Origin: Nocardia macrotermitis
GTDB taxonomy: Bacteria > Actinomycetota > Actinomycetes > Mycobacteriales > Mycobacteriaceae
DNA length: 64,000 bases
Reading direction: 5' to 3'
Assembly (NCBI RefSeq): GCF_009604405.1
Contig: NZ_WEGK01000006.1
Span: 364,277 to 428,276 of the forward strand
The first letter of the stretch is position 1. Every line of letters begins with the position of its first letter. A model generated the notes under the pieces. That model searched no databases. It was not told the DNA's origin and saw nothing but the letters and a program-made list of their open reading frames with translations. Positions 25,281 through 33,965 of this stretch are shown here, in pieces. The position numbers were made by a program, and so were the translations under genes.

Positions 25281-25683
25281 CGGTTCCCTCGGGGGTGGTG
25301 AGGGTGGCTTCGAGTCTGGCTATGTCGCCGTCTCGGTGGGTTACGTGGCCGCGGCCGAGGAGGCGGCCGGGGCGGGTGGGGTGGAGGAAATTGACGTTCA
25401 TGTCCAGGGTTGATTGGAATTCGTCGGGGGACAGGGTGGCCAGGAGGGCGGGGCCGAGGGTGTCGTAGAGCATGGCCGCGAGGAATGCGCCCAGGACGTT
25501 GCCCATCGGGTTGGTGAAATCCGTTGTGGCGGTGAAGGCCAATTCGATGACGCCGGCTTCGGGGTCGGCGTCGACGAATTCCAGGCCGAGGGTTCGGGCG
25601 GCCGGTGGTTGCGGTGTCTCGCCGCGCATCGCGGCCCAGAACTTGCCCGGACGGCCGTGGGTGACGTCGGCATCGGGACTCAT
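25222..25683 (-). CDS. PaaI-family hotdog-fold thioesterase
   Basis: A 153-residue protein with the hotdog/PaaI pattern: LGLEFVDADPEAGVIELAF, then FTNPMGNVLGAFLAAMLYDTLGPALLA (the G-G-x-L-A-x-x-x-D helix, with Asp in MLYD as the likely catalytic residue), then TLDMNVNFLHPTRPGRLLGRG. It probably hydrolyses acyl-CoA thioesters; the substrate is unknown. ATG 25683. It is divergent from the FKBP lipoprotein gene, 78 bases away. Its 3' end overlaps the decayed tail of the antitoxin pseudogene. Confidence 0.88.
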   Translation of the reverse strand: MSPDADVTHGRPGKFWAAMRGETPQPPAARTLGLEFVDADPEAGVIELAFTATTDFTNPMGNVLGAFLAAMLYDTLGPALLATLSPDEFQSTLDMNVNFLHPTRPGRLLGRGHVTHRDGDIARLEATLTTPEGTVIATATATARVIPLGVEAV

Positions 25684-25761
25684 GGCCCGACTCTACTTGT
25701 TCGCCGGTGGTCGCCATGGGTGGTCGCGGGCACAGGGTGTGCGTCGATTAGGGTGCGGCGC

Positions 25762-26340
25762 ATGCGAACACTGGCCAGAATCATCGGTTCCACCGCTGTC
25801 GTGGCGGCCGCGGTGGCGCTCACCGCATGCGGCGGCAGTGATACCAAGAGCTCCCCGGCGAGTTCGACCACGACCGCGGCGGCCTCGGCGAGTGCGCAGA
25901 CGCAGTCCGCCGCACCGGCGAGCCACGGGCGGGAATGCACCGCCGACGACGTCAAGACCACCGGCGGATTCGGGGATGCGCCGACGATCACCATTCCCGA
26001 CGATTGCGATCCGCCGACCCACCTGGTCACCAAGGACCTGATCACCGGGACGGGGCCCGCCGCCAAGACGGGCGATCAGGTCAGCATGAACTACACGCTG
26101 GTCACCTGGTCGGACAAGAAGAAGCTGGACAGCTCGTTCGATCGGCACGAGCCCTTCCCGCTGCAACTCGGCGCGGGCCAGGTCATTCCCGGATGGGATC
26201 AGGGCCTGGTCGGCATCAAGCAGGGTGGACGGCGGTTGCTGATCATTCCGCCGGACCTCGGTTACGGCCAGGGCGGCAACGGCATCAAGCCCAACGAAAC
26301 CCTCGTCTTCGTCACCGACGCGGTGAAAATCGGCAGCTGA
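25762..26340 (+). CDS. FKBP-type peptidyl-prolyl isomerase lipoprotein
   Basis: A 192-residue secreted lipoprotein. The signal peptide (MRTLARIIGSTAVVAAAVAL) ends in the lipobox LTAC with lipidated Cys23, followed by a Ser/Thr/Ala-rich linker of about 40 residues. The FKBP domain then begins at DLITGTGPAAKTGDQV and carries VIPGWDQGLVGIKQGGRRLL, IPPDLGYG and LVFVTDAVKI. It should assist folding outside the membrane. It lies directly upstream of tig, which encodes another prolyl isomerase, but tig has its own likely promoter. Confidence 0.93.
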   Translation: MRTLARIIGSTAVVAAAVALTACGGSDTKSSPASSTTTAAASASAQTQSAAPASHGRECTADDVKTTGGFGDAPTITIPDDCDPPTHLVTKDLITGTGPAAKTGDQVSMNYTLVTWSDKKKLDSSFDRHEPFPLQLGAGQVIPGWDQGLVGIKQGGRRLLIIPPDLGYGQGGNGIKPNETLVFVTDAVKIGS

Positions 26341-26485
26341 GCCGTTGACCGATCCGGGCGTCCGGCTACTTGTCGGTGGCGCCCGGTATGGTTCGGCGAG
26401 TAGGAGAGGTCGAGCCGCGGGAGTTGCGGCATCGGCCGCGAGCCGCTCGACCGGAGATGCCCGGTGAGTCGGCCCTCCGGCCGGT

Positions 26486-26515
26486 TTCTGGCCGGGGACC
26501 GGGGTCGACTAGGCT
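26486..26515 (+). promoter_or_regulatory. Candidate promoter of tig
   Basis: TTCTGG at 26486-26491 and TAGGCT at 26510-26515 form a pair with an 18-base spacer, giving a start about 60 bases before the tig GTG. The -35 match is weak. Confidence 0.35.
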
Positions 26516-26584
26516 TGTCGGGATGCGTTCGGGGGGACGAACCAGAAGACTTTGTCCAGTGAACAACGAGCAAGGAGCATGTCC

Positions 26585-27970
26585 GTGAAGAGCACCGTCG
26601 AGCAGCTGAGCCCGACCCGGGTCCGCATCAACGTCGAGGTGCCCTTCGAGGAGCTGAAGCCGGACTTCGACCGGGCCTACAAGACACTGGCCGGTCAGGT
26701 GCGTATTCCGGGTTTCCGTCCGGGTAAGGCCCCGGCCAAGCTGCTCGAGGCCCGGCTGGGTCGCGGCGCGGTCCTCGAACAGGTCGTCAACGATGCGCTC
26801 CCGGCCAAGTACAGCGACGCCGTGACCAGCAGCGAGGTCAAGGTCATCGGGCGTCCGGAGATCGAGATCACCAAGATCGAGGACGGCCAGGAGCTGGCCT
26901 TCACCGCCGAGGTGGACGTCCGCCCCGAGATCACCCTGCCCGACTTCTCCGGCATCGCGGTCACCGTCGACCCGATCGCGATCGAGGACACGGACATCGA
27001 GGAGCAGTTGCAGTCGCTGCGCCAGCGGTTCGGCACCCTGACCACCGCCGAGCGCGCTGTCCAGGACGGCGACTTCGTCTCCATCGACCTGTCGGCCACC
27101 GTCGACGGCCAGGACGTCCCGGAGGCCTCGACCACCGGCCTGTCCCACGAGGTTGGTTCGGGCCAGCTCATCGAGGGCCTGGACGAGACGCTGATCGGCC
27201 TGAACGCCGAGGAGTCCAAGGAGTTCACCTCCACCCTGGTCGCCGGTGAGCACGCCGGTAAGGAAGCGGTCATCACCGTCAAGGTGAACTCGGTCAAGGA
27301 GCGCGAGCTGCCCGAGGCCGACGACGAATTCGCCCAGCTGGCCAGCGAATTCGACACCATCGACGAGCTGAAGGACGATCTGCGCACGCGCGTGGAGCGG
27401 GTCAAGAAGGTCGAGCAGGCCGGCGTCATCCGCGACAAGGTGCTCGAGGCGCTGCTGGAGCGGACCGAGGTGCCGCTGCCCGAGGGCGCGGTCCAGGCCG
27501 AGATCGACGCGGTGCTGCACGACGCGGTGCACGGCTTCGACCACGACGAGGCCAAGTTCGCCGAGGCCCTCGAGGCGCAGGGTTCCACCCGCGAGGAGTT
27601 CGACAAGGACACCAAGGAGGCCGCGGAGAAGTCGGTGAAGACCCAGCTGCTGCTGGACGCCGTCGCCGACGCCGAGGACACCCAGGTCGGCCAGGACGAG
27701 CTGACCGAGCGGATCCTGTTCCAGTCGCAGCGCTACGGGCTGTCGCCGGAGCAGTTCATCCAGCAGATCCAGCAGGCTGGTCAGCTCGGCGCGATCTTCG
27801 CCGATGTCCGTCGCGGTAAGGCCCTGGCCGGTGTGGTCGGCCAGACCACCGTCACCGACACCGCGGGCAACACCGTCGACACCGACGAAATGTTCGGTGG
27901 CGCAGCGGATTCCGAAGACGAGGGCCAGGACGAGCAGGCCGCCGAGACTGCCGCCGCGGCTGCTGAGTGA
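26585..27970 (+). CDS. tig: Trigger factor (ribosome-associated chaperone/PPIase)
   Basis: A 461-residue chaperone that binds nascent chains at the ribosome exit tunnel. The ribosome-binding domain carries FRPGKAPAKLLE near residue 42, the FKBP-like domain runs over about residues 150-240 (GDFVSIDL ... GLDETLIGLNAEESKEF), and a helical C-terminal arm ends in an acidic, Ala-rich tail. The start is GTG 26585, giving VKSTVEQLSPTRVRINVEV, which has AAGGAG seven bases upstream; the ATG two codons earlier is too close to that site. The tig-clpP1-clpP2 order is the actinobacterial norm. Confidence 0.97.
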   Translation: MKSTVEQLSPTRVRINVEVPFEELKPDFDRAYKTLAGQVRIPGFRPGKAPAKLLEARLGRGAVLEQVVNDALPAKYSDAVTSSEVKVIGRPEIEITKIEDGQELAFTAEVDVRPEITLPDFSGIAVTVDPIAIEDTDIEEQLQSLRQRFGTLTTAERAVQDGDFVSIDLSATVDGQDVPEASTTGLSHEVGSGQLIEGLDETLIGLNAEESKEFTSTLVAGEHAGKEAVITVKVNSVKERELPEADDEFAQLASEFDTIDELKDDLRTRVERVKKVEQAGVIRDKVLEALLERTEVPLPEGAVQAEIDAVLHDAVHGFDHDEAKFAEALEAQGSTREEFDKDTKEAAEKSVKTQLLLDAVADAEDTQVGQDELTERILFQSQRYGLSPEQFIQQIQQAGQLGAIFADVRRGKALAGVVGQTTVTDTAGNTVDTDEMFGGAADSEDEGQDEQAAETAAAAAE

Positions 27971-28039
27971 GTTCAAGAATGTGCGGCGCGGTTGCGCAGC
28001 GCGCGAGCTTGCGAGGGCGCCGTCAGGCACTGCGCGATT

Positions 28040-28083
28040 CGCTTGCAGCGTGGCTGAGCGCCAGCGAAGTTGCGCTGTAAGCG
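28040..28083. promoter_or_regulatory. Two ClgR-like boxes upstream of clpP1
   Basis: CGCTTGCAGCG (28040-28050) and CGCTGTAAGCG (28073-28083) each fit the CGC-N5-GCG core of the ClgR activator site, and the flanks ATTCGC and GCGAA extend the match on one side of each. ClgR activates clpP1P2 in several actinobacteria. The boxes sit about 190-230 bases before clpP1 and before the tig hairpin, so the promoter would have to lie downstream of 28118. Confidence 0.45.
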
Positions 28084-28088
28084 AAGAC

Positions 28089-28118
28089 AGGGCGGTACCG
28101 GGAGTTCGGTGCCGCCCT
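28089..28118 (+). terminator. Hairpin terminator after tig
   Basis: AGGGCGGTACCG pairs with CGGTGCCGCCCT (12 bp, one mismatch) around GGAGTT, followed by a short T-containing tail (GCTTCGTT). It separates tig from clpP1P2. Confidence 0.7.
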
Positions 28119-28272
28119 GCTTCGTTAGGGTTTGTGTCAGCGAATCAGATCTGCGGTCGATCCGACGGGCGGTCCGGGTATTTCGGACCGGATGTCCACG
28201 GGGGATCGCACGTTGGATAGAGACTGCGTGCTTGCAAGCAGCGAGCCGGTGAGAGAGGGCAGGTATCCGTTA

Positions 28273-28863
28273 ATGACATCCCCAACTTCTGGGCTCAACC
28301 TGAGTGATTCGGTCTACGAGCGGCTGCTGCGGGAACGAATCATCTTCCTGGGCACCGACGTCAACGACGACATCGCCAACAAGCTGTGCGCCCAGATGCT
28401 GCTGCTGTCGGCCGAGGATCCCAAGCGCGACATCGCGCTCTATATCAACTCGCCCGGCGGTTCGGTCTCCGCAGGTATGGCCATCTACGACACCATGCAG
28501 TTCATCGAGTGCGATGTCATGACCATCGGCATGGGCCTGGCCGCCTCGATGGGGCAGTTCCTGCTGACCGCGGGTGCGAAGGGTAAGCGTCTGGCGCTGC
28601 CGCACTCCCGGATCATGATGCACCAGCCCTCGGCCGGTATCGGTGGTACCGCGGCGGATATCGCCATTCAGGCGGATCTGTACGCGAAGAACAAGGAGGA
28701 GATGAACCGGCTGCAGTCCGAGCACACCGGCAAGACGGTCGAGCAGATCGAGGCCGACGCCGACCGCGACCGCTGGTTCACCGCCGCCGAGGCCCTGGAC
28801 TACGGCTTCATCGACCGCGTGATCACCCGGCAGACCCAGGCCGGTAACGGCAGCAGCGAATAA
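28273..28863 (+). CDS. clpP1: ATP-dependent Clp protease proteolytic subunit 1
   Basis: A 196-residue serine protease subunit with the full catalytic triad: Ser92 in GLAASMGQF, His117 in MMHQPSAG and Asp166 in ADRDRWF. The head region YINSPGGSVSAGMAIYDTM is typical. In mycobacteria ClpP1 and ClpP2 form a mixed two-ring complex that works with ClpX or ClpC1 and is essential. ATG 28273 is used; the frame is open 140 bases further upstream but without family residues. clpP2 starts 30 bases downstream, so the two form an operon. Confidence 0.97.
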   Translation: MTSPTSGLNLSDSVYERLLRERIIFLGTDVNDDIANKLCAQMLLLSAEDPKRDIALYINSPGGSVSAGMAIYDTMQFIECDVMTIGMGLAASMGQFLLTAGAKGKRLALPHSRIMMHQPSAGIGGTAADIAIQADLYAKNKEEMNRLQSEHTGKTVEQIEADADRDRWFTAAEALDYGFIDRVITRQTQAGNGSSE

Positions 28864-28893
28864 GCAGACCTCACAAGGACTTTGGAGACGAAG

Positions 28894-29526
28894 ATGGCCA
28901 ATCTTTACGGTGCGCAGTCGCGCTACATCCTGCCCTCGTTCGTGGAGCACTCGAGCTTCGGGGTCAAGGAATCGAACCCGTACAACAAGCTGTTCGAGGA
29001 GCGCATCATCTTCCTCGGCATGCCGATCGACGACACCGTCGCCAACGACGTGATGGCGCAGCTGCTGGTGCTCGAGTCGCTGGATCCGGACCGCGACATC
29101 ACCATGTACATCAACTCGCCCGGCGGTGACGTGACCGCGCTGATGGCCATCTACGACACGATGCAGTACGTGCGTGCCGACGTGGCCACGGTCTGCCTCG
29201 GCGAGGCGGCTTCGGCGGCGGCGGTGCTGCTGGCCGCGGGCACCCCGGGTAAGCGGGCCGCGCTGCCCAACGCCCGCGTGCTGATCCACCAGCCGCGCAC
29301 CGGCGGTATCCAGGGCCAGGTCTCGGACCTGCAGATCGCGGCGGCGGAGATCGAGCGCATCCGCACCCAGATGGAGACCATCCTGGCCGACCACACGGGC
29401 AAGACGCCCGAGGAGGTCCGCAAGGACACCGACCGCGACAAGATCCTCACCGCGGAAGAGGCCAAGGCGTACGGGATCGTCGACGAGGTCTTCGGTTACC
29501 GCAAGCTGAGCGCACAGAAGAAGTGA
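28894..29526 (+). CDS. clpP2: ATP-dependent Clp protease proteolytic subunit 2
   Basis: A 210-residue subunit with Ser107 (GEAASAAA), His132 (VLIHQPRTGG) and Asp182 (DTDRDKIL). The N-terminus MANLYGAQSRYILPSFVEHS is characteristic of actinobacterial ClpP2. ATG 28894 has GGAG seven bases upstream. It is the second gene of the clpP1P2 operon and partners ClpP1 in the protease. Confidence 0.97.
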   Translation: MANLYGAQSRYILPSFVEHSSFGVKESNPYNKLFEERIIFLGMPIDDTVANDVMAQLLVLESLDPDRDITMYINSPGGDVTALMAIYDTMQYVRADVATVCLGEAASAAAVLLAAGTPGKRAALPNARVLIHQPRTGGIQGQVSDLQIAAAEIERIRTQMETILADHTGKTPEEVRKDTDRDKILTAEEAKAYGIVDEVFGYRKLSAQKK

Positions 29527-29827
29527 GTGATTCGGCGGCGTCCCGGTGGCCGTAGGCTTCGGGTATCGGGATGCGCCGGACACTCGGAGTGAGAAACATG
29601 CCAAGTTGTCGCCCATCCCGGGGCGCAGCAGGTACGGTCGTTCCAGGGACCTTTGCTCGCGGTAGTCGACAAGGACCGCACAAACTCATCAGGTCGGTAT
29701 CGGGGAGAATTCAGCCGGTACCCTCCAGCGCCGCACCGGGTGTTGCGGGTAGCGTTGTTTGAAGGCGGCTTGTCGGCGACCGCGGAACAGATGGTTGCAC
29801 GCGGACAAGGAAGTAGGGACCCACGAG
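29527..29827. other. Non-coding spacer between clpP2 and clpX
   Basis: No gene is seen on either strand in this 300-base spacer. It is long enough for a separate clpX promoter, but no convincing -35/-10 pair or strong hairpin was recognised. Confidence 0.5.
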
Positions 29828-31111
29828 ATGGCGCGCATCGGTGATGGCGGCGACTTGCTCAAATGCTCGTTCTGCGGAAAGAGTCAGAAGCAGGTCAAGA
29901 AGCTCATTGCGGGACCGGGGGTGTACATCTGTGACGAGTGCATCGACCTGTGCAACGAGATCATCGAGGAGGAACTCGCCGAATCGAGCGAGGTCAAACT
30001 CGACGAGCTGCCCAAGCCTGCCGAGATACGGGATTTCCTGGAGAACTACGTCATCGGGCAGGACACCGCCAAGCGCACCCTGGCGGTCGCGGTCTACAAC
30101 CATTACAAGCGAATTCAGGCCGGCGACAAGAGTCGCGACGGCCGCGGTGAGCCGGTCGAGCTCACCAAGTCGAACATTCTGATGCTGGGTCCCACCGGCT
30201 GCGGTAAGACCTATCTGGCCCAGACGCTGGCGAAGATGCTGAACGTCCCGTTCGCCATCGCCGACGCGACCGCGCTGACCGAGGCCGGCTATGTGGGCGA
30301 GGATGTGGAGAACATCCTGCTCAAGCTGATCCAGGCGGCCGATTACGACGTCAAGCGCGCCGAGACCGGCATCATCTACATCGACGAGGTCGACAAGATC
30401 GCCCGCAAGTCGGAGAACCCGTCGATCACCCGCGACGTCTCCGGTGAGGGTGTGCAGCAGGCGCTGTTGAAGATCCTGGAGGGCACCCAGGCCAGCGTGC
30501 CGCCGCAGGGTGGTCGCAAGCACCCGCATCAGGAGTTCATCCAGATCGACACCACGAACGTGCTGTTCATCGTGGCGGGCGCGTTCGCGGGCCTGGAGAA
30601 GATCGTGCAGGACCGGGTCGGCAAGCGCGGCATCGGATTCGGCGCGGAGGTCCGCTCCAAGGCCGATATCGACACCGCCGATCACTTCGCCGATGTGATG
30701 CCCGAGGATCTGATCAAGTTCGGTCTGATCCCGGAGTTCATCGGCCGTCTGCCGGTCGTGGCCTCGGTGACCAACCTGGACAAGGATTCGCTGGTCAAGA
30801 TCCTGTCCGAGCCGAAGAACGCGCTGGTCAAGCAGTACGTTCGGCTGTTCGACATGGACGGCGTCGACCTGGAGTTCACCCAGGACGCGCTGGAGGCCAT
30901 CGCGGATCAGGCGATCCTGCGCGGCACCGGCGCTCGCGGTCTGCGCGCCATCATGGAAGAGGTGCTGCTGCCGGTGATGTACGACATCCCCAGCCGCGAC
31001 GACGTCGCCAAGGTGGTCGTGAACGCCGACACCGTCAACGACAATGTGCTGCCGACCATCGTGCCGCGCAAGCAGTCCCAGCGCACCGAGCGTCGCGAGA
31101 AGTCGGCTTAG
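29828..31111 (+). CDS. clpX: ATP-dependent Clp protease ATP-binding subunit ClpX
   Basis: A 427-residue AAA+ unfoldase that feeds substrates into ClpP. The N-terminal zinc-binding domain has Cys13, Cys16, Cys35 and Cys38 (CSFCG ... CDECI), Walker A is GPTGCGKT at 121-128, Walker B is IIYIDEVDKI, and pore-loop and sensor regions (GYVGEDVEN, RGTGARGLR) are present. ATG 29828 gives MARIGDGGDLLKCSF. It has a 300-base spacer from clpP2 and a very strong terminator after it. Confidence 0.97.
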   Translation: MARIGDGGDLLKCSFCGKSQKQVKKLIAGPGVYICDECIDLCNEIIEEELAESSEVKLDELPKPAEIRDFLENYVIGQDTAKRTLAVAVYNHYKRIQAGDKSRDGRGEPVELTKSNILMLGPTGCGKTYLAQTLAKMLNVPFAIADATALTEAGYVGEDVENILLKLIQAADYDVKRAETGIIYIDEVDKIARKSENPSITRDVSGEGVQQALLKILEGTQASVPPQGGRKHPHQEFIQIDTTNVLFIVAGAFAGLEKIVQDRVGKRGIGFGAEVRSKADIDTADHFADVMPEDLIKFGLIPEFIGRLPVVASVTNLDKDSLVKILSEPKNALVKQYVRLFDMDGVDLEFTQDALEAIADQAILRGTGARGLRAIMEEVLLPVMYDIPSRDDVAKVVVNADTVNDNVLPTIVPRKQSQRTERREKSA

Positions 31112-31151
31112 GAGCGTCGGGAGAAGCCGGACCGAGTTTCACCGCACACGT

Positions 31152-31192
31152 CGAACGGGCCCTGGGAGAGTGAATCTCCCAGGGCCCGTTCG
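31152..31192 (+). terminator. Very strong hairpin terminator after clpX
   Basis: A perfect 17-bp stem (CGAACGGGCCCTGGGAG with its complement) and a seven-base loop lie 41 bases after the clpX stop and 27 bases from the stop of the convergent gene. It can serve both. Confidence 0.9.
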
Positions 31193-31218
31193 CTATTCGG
31201 CTCATTCAGAGGTAATGG

Positions 31219-31815
31219 TCAGTTCGGCCAAGCGGGGTTGCGGCCGAGGTGGGTGAGGATGCGGTCCAACGGGGATGCGCCGGGGGTGCTGGGGAGTTCG
31301 GTGGCGAAGGCGGTGGATGCCTTGCGGGCCTCGCCGGTGGGGATCACGGCGATGATTTCGAGGGAGGGGGCGATGAAGTCGTCGGCGAGGTGGTACGGGA
31401 CGTGCAGGGCGCGGGCGATGTCCCAGGCGTGCACGACGTAGTCGATGAAGTGGACCTGTAGGGCGAACGCGCCGGGAGCCTGTGCGCCGGGGCCGAATTC
31501 GGGGAGGTCGAAGGTGCGTTCCAGGATGTCGGGCTGATCGTAGGCGGCGGTGACCTCCGCGACGGCGTCGGCGTAGTCGCGGAGGGGGTCGGCGGCGAGG
31601 GGCTGGACTTTCCAGACGTCCAGGTCCGCGCCGTTGCCGCAGGCTGCCGCCGCGAAGCCTCGATGCTGAATGGTCATGTGCGCCAACAGATCTGTGACTG
31701 TCCAGTCGGAGCACGGGGTGGGGCGGTCGAGGTGGTCGGGGGTCAGGTGGTTGACGATCTCGACGGAGTAGTCGACGGCGCGGCGGTTCAGGTCCTGGAT
31801 GTCGGTAATGGTCAT
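31219..31815 (-). CDS. TIGR03086-family (mycothiol-dependent isomerase N-terminal/DinB-like) protein
   Basis: A 198-residue protein with the four-helix DinB-like layout and the family pattern RPTPCSDWTVTDLLAHM near residues 31-47 (with His46 as a likely metal ligand), then VHFIDYVVHAWDIARAL, whose two His residues would complete the metal site. Relatives include mycothiol-dependent maleylpyruvate isomerase, but the substrate is unknown. ATG 31815 is placed directly at the predicted transcription start, so the message is probably leaderless. It is divergent from a MarR gene with a shared palindromic promoter. Confidence 0.85.
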   Translation of the reverse strand: MTITDIQDLNRRAVDYSVEIVNHLTPDHLDRPTPCSDWTVTDLLAHMTIQHRGFAAAACGNGADLDVWKVQPLAADPLRDYADAVAEVTAAYDQPDILERTFDLPEFGPGAQAPGAFALQVHFIDYVVHAWDIARALHVPYHLADDFIAPSLEIIAVIPTGEARKASTAFATELPSTPGASPLDRILTHLGRNPAWPN

Positions 31816-31821
31816 ACCGAG

Positions 31822-31859
31822 ATAGTAAGCGCATGCATATCATATGTCTATGCTTATTA
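31822..31859. promoter_or_regulatory. Divergent promoter/operator between TIGR03086 and MarR genes
   Basis: On the minus strand TAGACA (31850-31845), a 17-base spacer and TACTAT (31827-31822) form a good housekeeping promoter ending seven bases before the ATG at 31815. On the plus strand TATGCT (31849-31854) can serve as -10 for marR. An A/T-rich dyad with half-sites TAAGCGCAT and ATGCTTA spans both, which suggests MarR represses both genes. Confidence 0.6.
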
Positions 31860-31884
31860 ATTGGAGCACGTAAAGTTTGCTGGC

Positions 31885-32355
31885 ATGGCGGAGTTCGATG
31901 GCGGCGCGCGCCCCGATCTGGCGGCGATGATGGCACCGCTGACGCGGGCGCTGATGGCGGCCGAACAGCCCGTACTCGATGAGCACGGGCTGTCGATGTG
32001 GGCCTATGTCGTCCTGCTCGGGCTCGAACGCGGGCCCGCGCGCGGGCAGGGCGTGTTGGCGCAGGAGATCGGCGCGGACAAGACGCGGATCATTCCCGTA
32101 CTGGACGACCTACAGCAGCGCGGCCTGATCGAACGCCGTCCGGACCCGGCGGATCGGCGGGCGCGGGTGCTGGCGCTGACGCCCGAGGGACGGGCGCTGC
32201 GGGACGCCACGCAGGCCGGTATCCAGGCCAAGGAAGAGATCCTGTTGCGCAGGCTCGACGCCGCCGACCGGCGCGGCCTGCTGAACTCCCTGATCGCGCT
32301 CTCCGCGCTCTCGCGCGAGGAACTCCTCGGGGAGGACGGTCCTACACCCCCTTGA
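31885..32355 (+). CDS. MarR-family transcriptional regulator
   Basis: A 156-residue winged-helix regulator. Dimerisation helices flank the DNA-binding domain (LAQEIGADKTRIIPVLDDLQ) and the wing RRPDPADRRARVLALTPEG, a clear MarR signature with the D-x-R-D/A-x-R motif. ATG 31885 is chosen. A TTG at 31861, eight residues earlier, is possible, but GGAG lies directly after it. It is divergent from the TIGR03086 gene, which is its likely target along with itself. The inducer is unknown. Confidence 0.9.
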   Translation: MAEFDGGARPDLAAMMAPLTRALMAAEQPVLDEHGLSMWAYVVLLGLERGPARGQGVLAQEIGADKTRIIPVLDDLQQRGLIERRPDPADRRARVLALTPEGRALRDATQAGIQAKEEILLRRLDAADRRGLLNSLIALSALSREELLGEDGPTPP

Positions 32356-32570
32356 GCACTCGGCGAGTGCGTGCGCACCCGCCCCGGACCGGTGTCGAAC
32401 GGTGTGCCCGCTCGAGCCCGTCGCCGGAGATCGCCGTTGATCTCCCTGGTTCGCCGTTGAACCTTCGTCCGTCATTGAGAAAATCGTCCGCGGTGGAAGG
32501 CTTGTTACCGCCGAACCGCTCAGCTGTTGTGACGGTCCGGCGGTCGCGGATTCATCGGCGCCGGAGCGGA

Positions 32571-32945
32571 TCAGATGGGCTCGACCTGGAGGTCGTCCTG
32601 GCTCCAGTAGGCGCGCATGCTCAGGATGCGGCCCTTGTCGTCGAACTCCATGATGTCCACGGGGGAGATGGTCATGCGGTGGCCGTGGCCCTCGGAGACC
32701 ATGGTGAACGAGACGGCGGCGTGGTTGCCCGAGACGCGGATGACGCCCGGTTCGGCCTTGCGCTGCAACGGTTCCAGGACCGCGTACAGCTCGCGGATGG
32801 CCTCGAGTCCGCGACGCGGTTCGCTGCCGATCGGATCCTCCACGACCGCCTCGGGCGCGTAGAGCTCGAGGATCTGCGCGGCGGTACCGCTCGCCACCAG
32901 CTCGACGTACCGATCGACCGTCGCGCGACTCTGCTGTGTGCCCAT
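32571..32945 (-). CDS. SnoaL/ketosteroid-isomerase-like (NTF2-fold) protein
   Basis: A 124-residue NTF2-fold protein: VDRYVELVASGTAAQILELYAPEAVVEDP (the conserved cone opening with a likely Tyr and Asp), then a middle RGLEAIRELYAVLEPL, and beta strands AVSFTMVSEG, VDIMEFDDKGRILSMRAYW. This is the pattern of steroid delta-isomerase-like proteins common in steroid-degrading actinobacteria. The substrate is not known. ATG 32945; no clear operon partner. About 210 bases to its left hold nothing recognisable. Confidence 0.87.
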   Translation of the reverse strand: MGTQQSRATVDRYVELVASGTAAQILELYAPEAVVEDPIGSEPRRGLEAIRELYAVLEPLQRKAEPGVIRVSGNHAAVSFTMVSEGHGHRMTISPVDIMEFDDKGRILSMRAYWSQDDLQVEPI

Positions 32946-33008
32946 GGCTGCTCCCAGTGGATTGAAACGTGTTCCAGTTTCGCAGCGTAGCAGTCGGGCG
33001 GCGGGTGG

Positions 33009-33911
33009 TCAGTCGGCGTGGGCGGTCAGTGGGACCGCGGTGAGGCGTTCGGGCGCGGAGTAGATGTTCATGGTGTCGCCGCGCAGGAAGCCGACCAGTG
33101 TCAGGCCGGTTTCCAGGGCCAGGTCGACGGCCAGGGAGCTGGGCGCGGAAACCGCGCCCAGCATGGGGATTCCGGCCATCACGGCCTTCTGTACGAGTTC
33201 GAACGAGGCTCGGCCGCTGACGATCAGGATCAGGTCGTGGGCGGGAATCCGGTTCTCCCGCAGGGCCCAGCCGATCACCTTGTCGACCGCGTTGTGGCGG
33301 CCGACGTCCTCACGCACGGCCACCACCTCACCCTCGGGGGTGAACAGCCCGGCGGCGTGCAGGCCGCCGGTGGAGGCGAAAACCTTTTGGCGGGTTCGTA
33401 ATTCGTCCGGCAGGGTGGTCAGGACCGCGGGGTCCACGGCCGGGCCGGGTGTGGGCAGGGGGTAGCGGCTGCGGGTGCGGACCTCGTCGAGGCTGGTGCG
33501 CCCGCACAGGCCGCAGGCGCTGGTGGTCAGCACGTTGCGGGTGGAAATCGGTGTGGGCGTGCGTAATTCGATGTCGAGGACGTTGTAGGTGTTCTGCCCG
33601 GCGGTGCTCTCGGACGGTGTCTCCGGGAAACCGAGGTGGGTGCGCATGTTGCTCGCTCCGGGTGCGCAGCGGTCCGCACCGGCGCAGTAGCGGGCCGAGA
33701 CGATGTCCTGGGCGGACCCGATGATGTTCTCGCTCAACAGGAATCCGTGCGCGAGATCGACATCGTTGCCCGGGGTGCGCATGGTCACCGTCAGTGCTTC
33801 GCCGTCGACGCGCAGTTCCAGCGGTTCCTCCACGGCCAGGGTGTCGGGGCGTCGCACCTGACCGTCGGCGGTGATCCGCAGCGTTCTGCGCCGGGCCGTC
33901 ACCCTGCTCAT
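33009..33911 (-). CDS. fdhD: Formate dehydrogenase accessory sulfurtransferase FdhD
   Basis: A 300-residue protein that passes sulfur to the molybdenum cofactor of formate dehydrogenase-type enzymes. The functional Cys pair is Cys133 and Cys136 in SACGLCGRTS. Other blocks are EEPLELRVDG, HGFLLSENI, TGGLHAAGLF, REDVGRHNAVDKVIG and SGRASFELVQKA. ATG 33911 starts 54 bases after the stop of fdhF on the same strand, so the two probably form an operon, as Rv2900c and Rv2899c do in M. tuberculosis. Confidence 0.95.
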   Translation of the reverse strand: MSRVTARRRTLRITADGQVRRPDTLAVEEPLELRVDGEALTVTMRTPGNDVDLAHGFLLSENIIGSAQDIVSARYCAGADRCAPGASNMRTHLGFPETPSESTAGQNTYNVLDIELRTPTPISTRNVLTTSACGLCGRTSLDEVRTRSRYPLPTPGPAVDPAVLTTLPDELRTRQKVFASTGGLHAAGLFTPEGEVVAVREDVGRHNAVDKVIGWALRENRIPAHDLILIVSGRASFELVQKAVMAGIPMLGAVSAPSSLAVDLALETGLTLVGFLRGDTMNIYSAPERLTAVPLTAHAD

Positions 33912-33965
33912 GGTCCTGCCTCGTTCCTGTTCTCGCCCAACGTCATCGGTCCGTGCGCCGATGGC

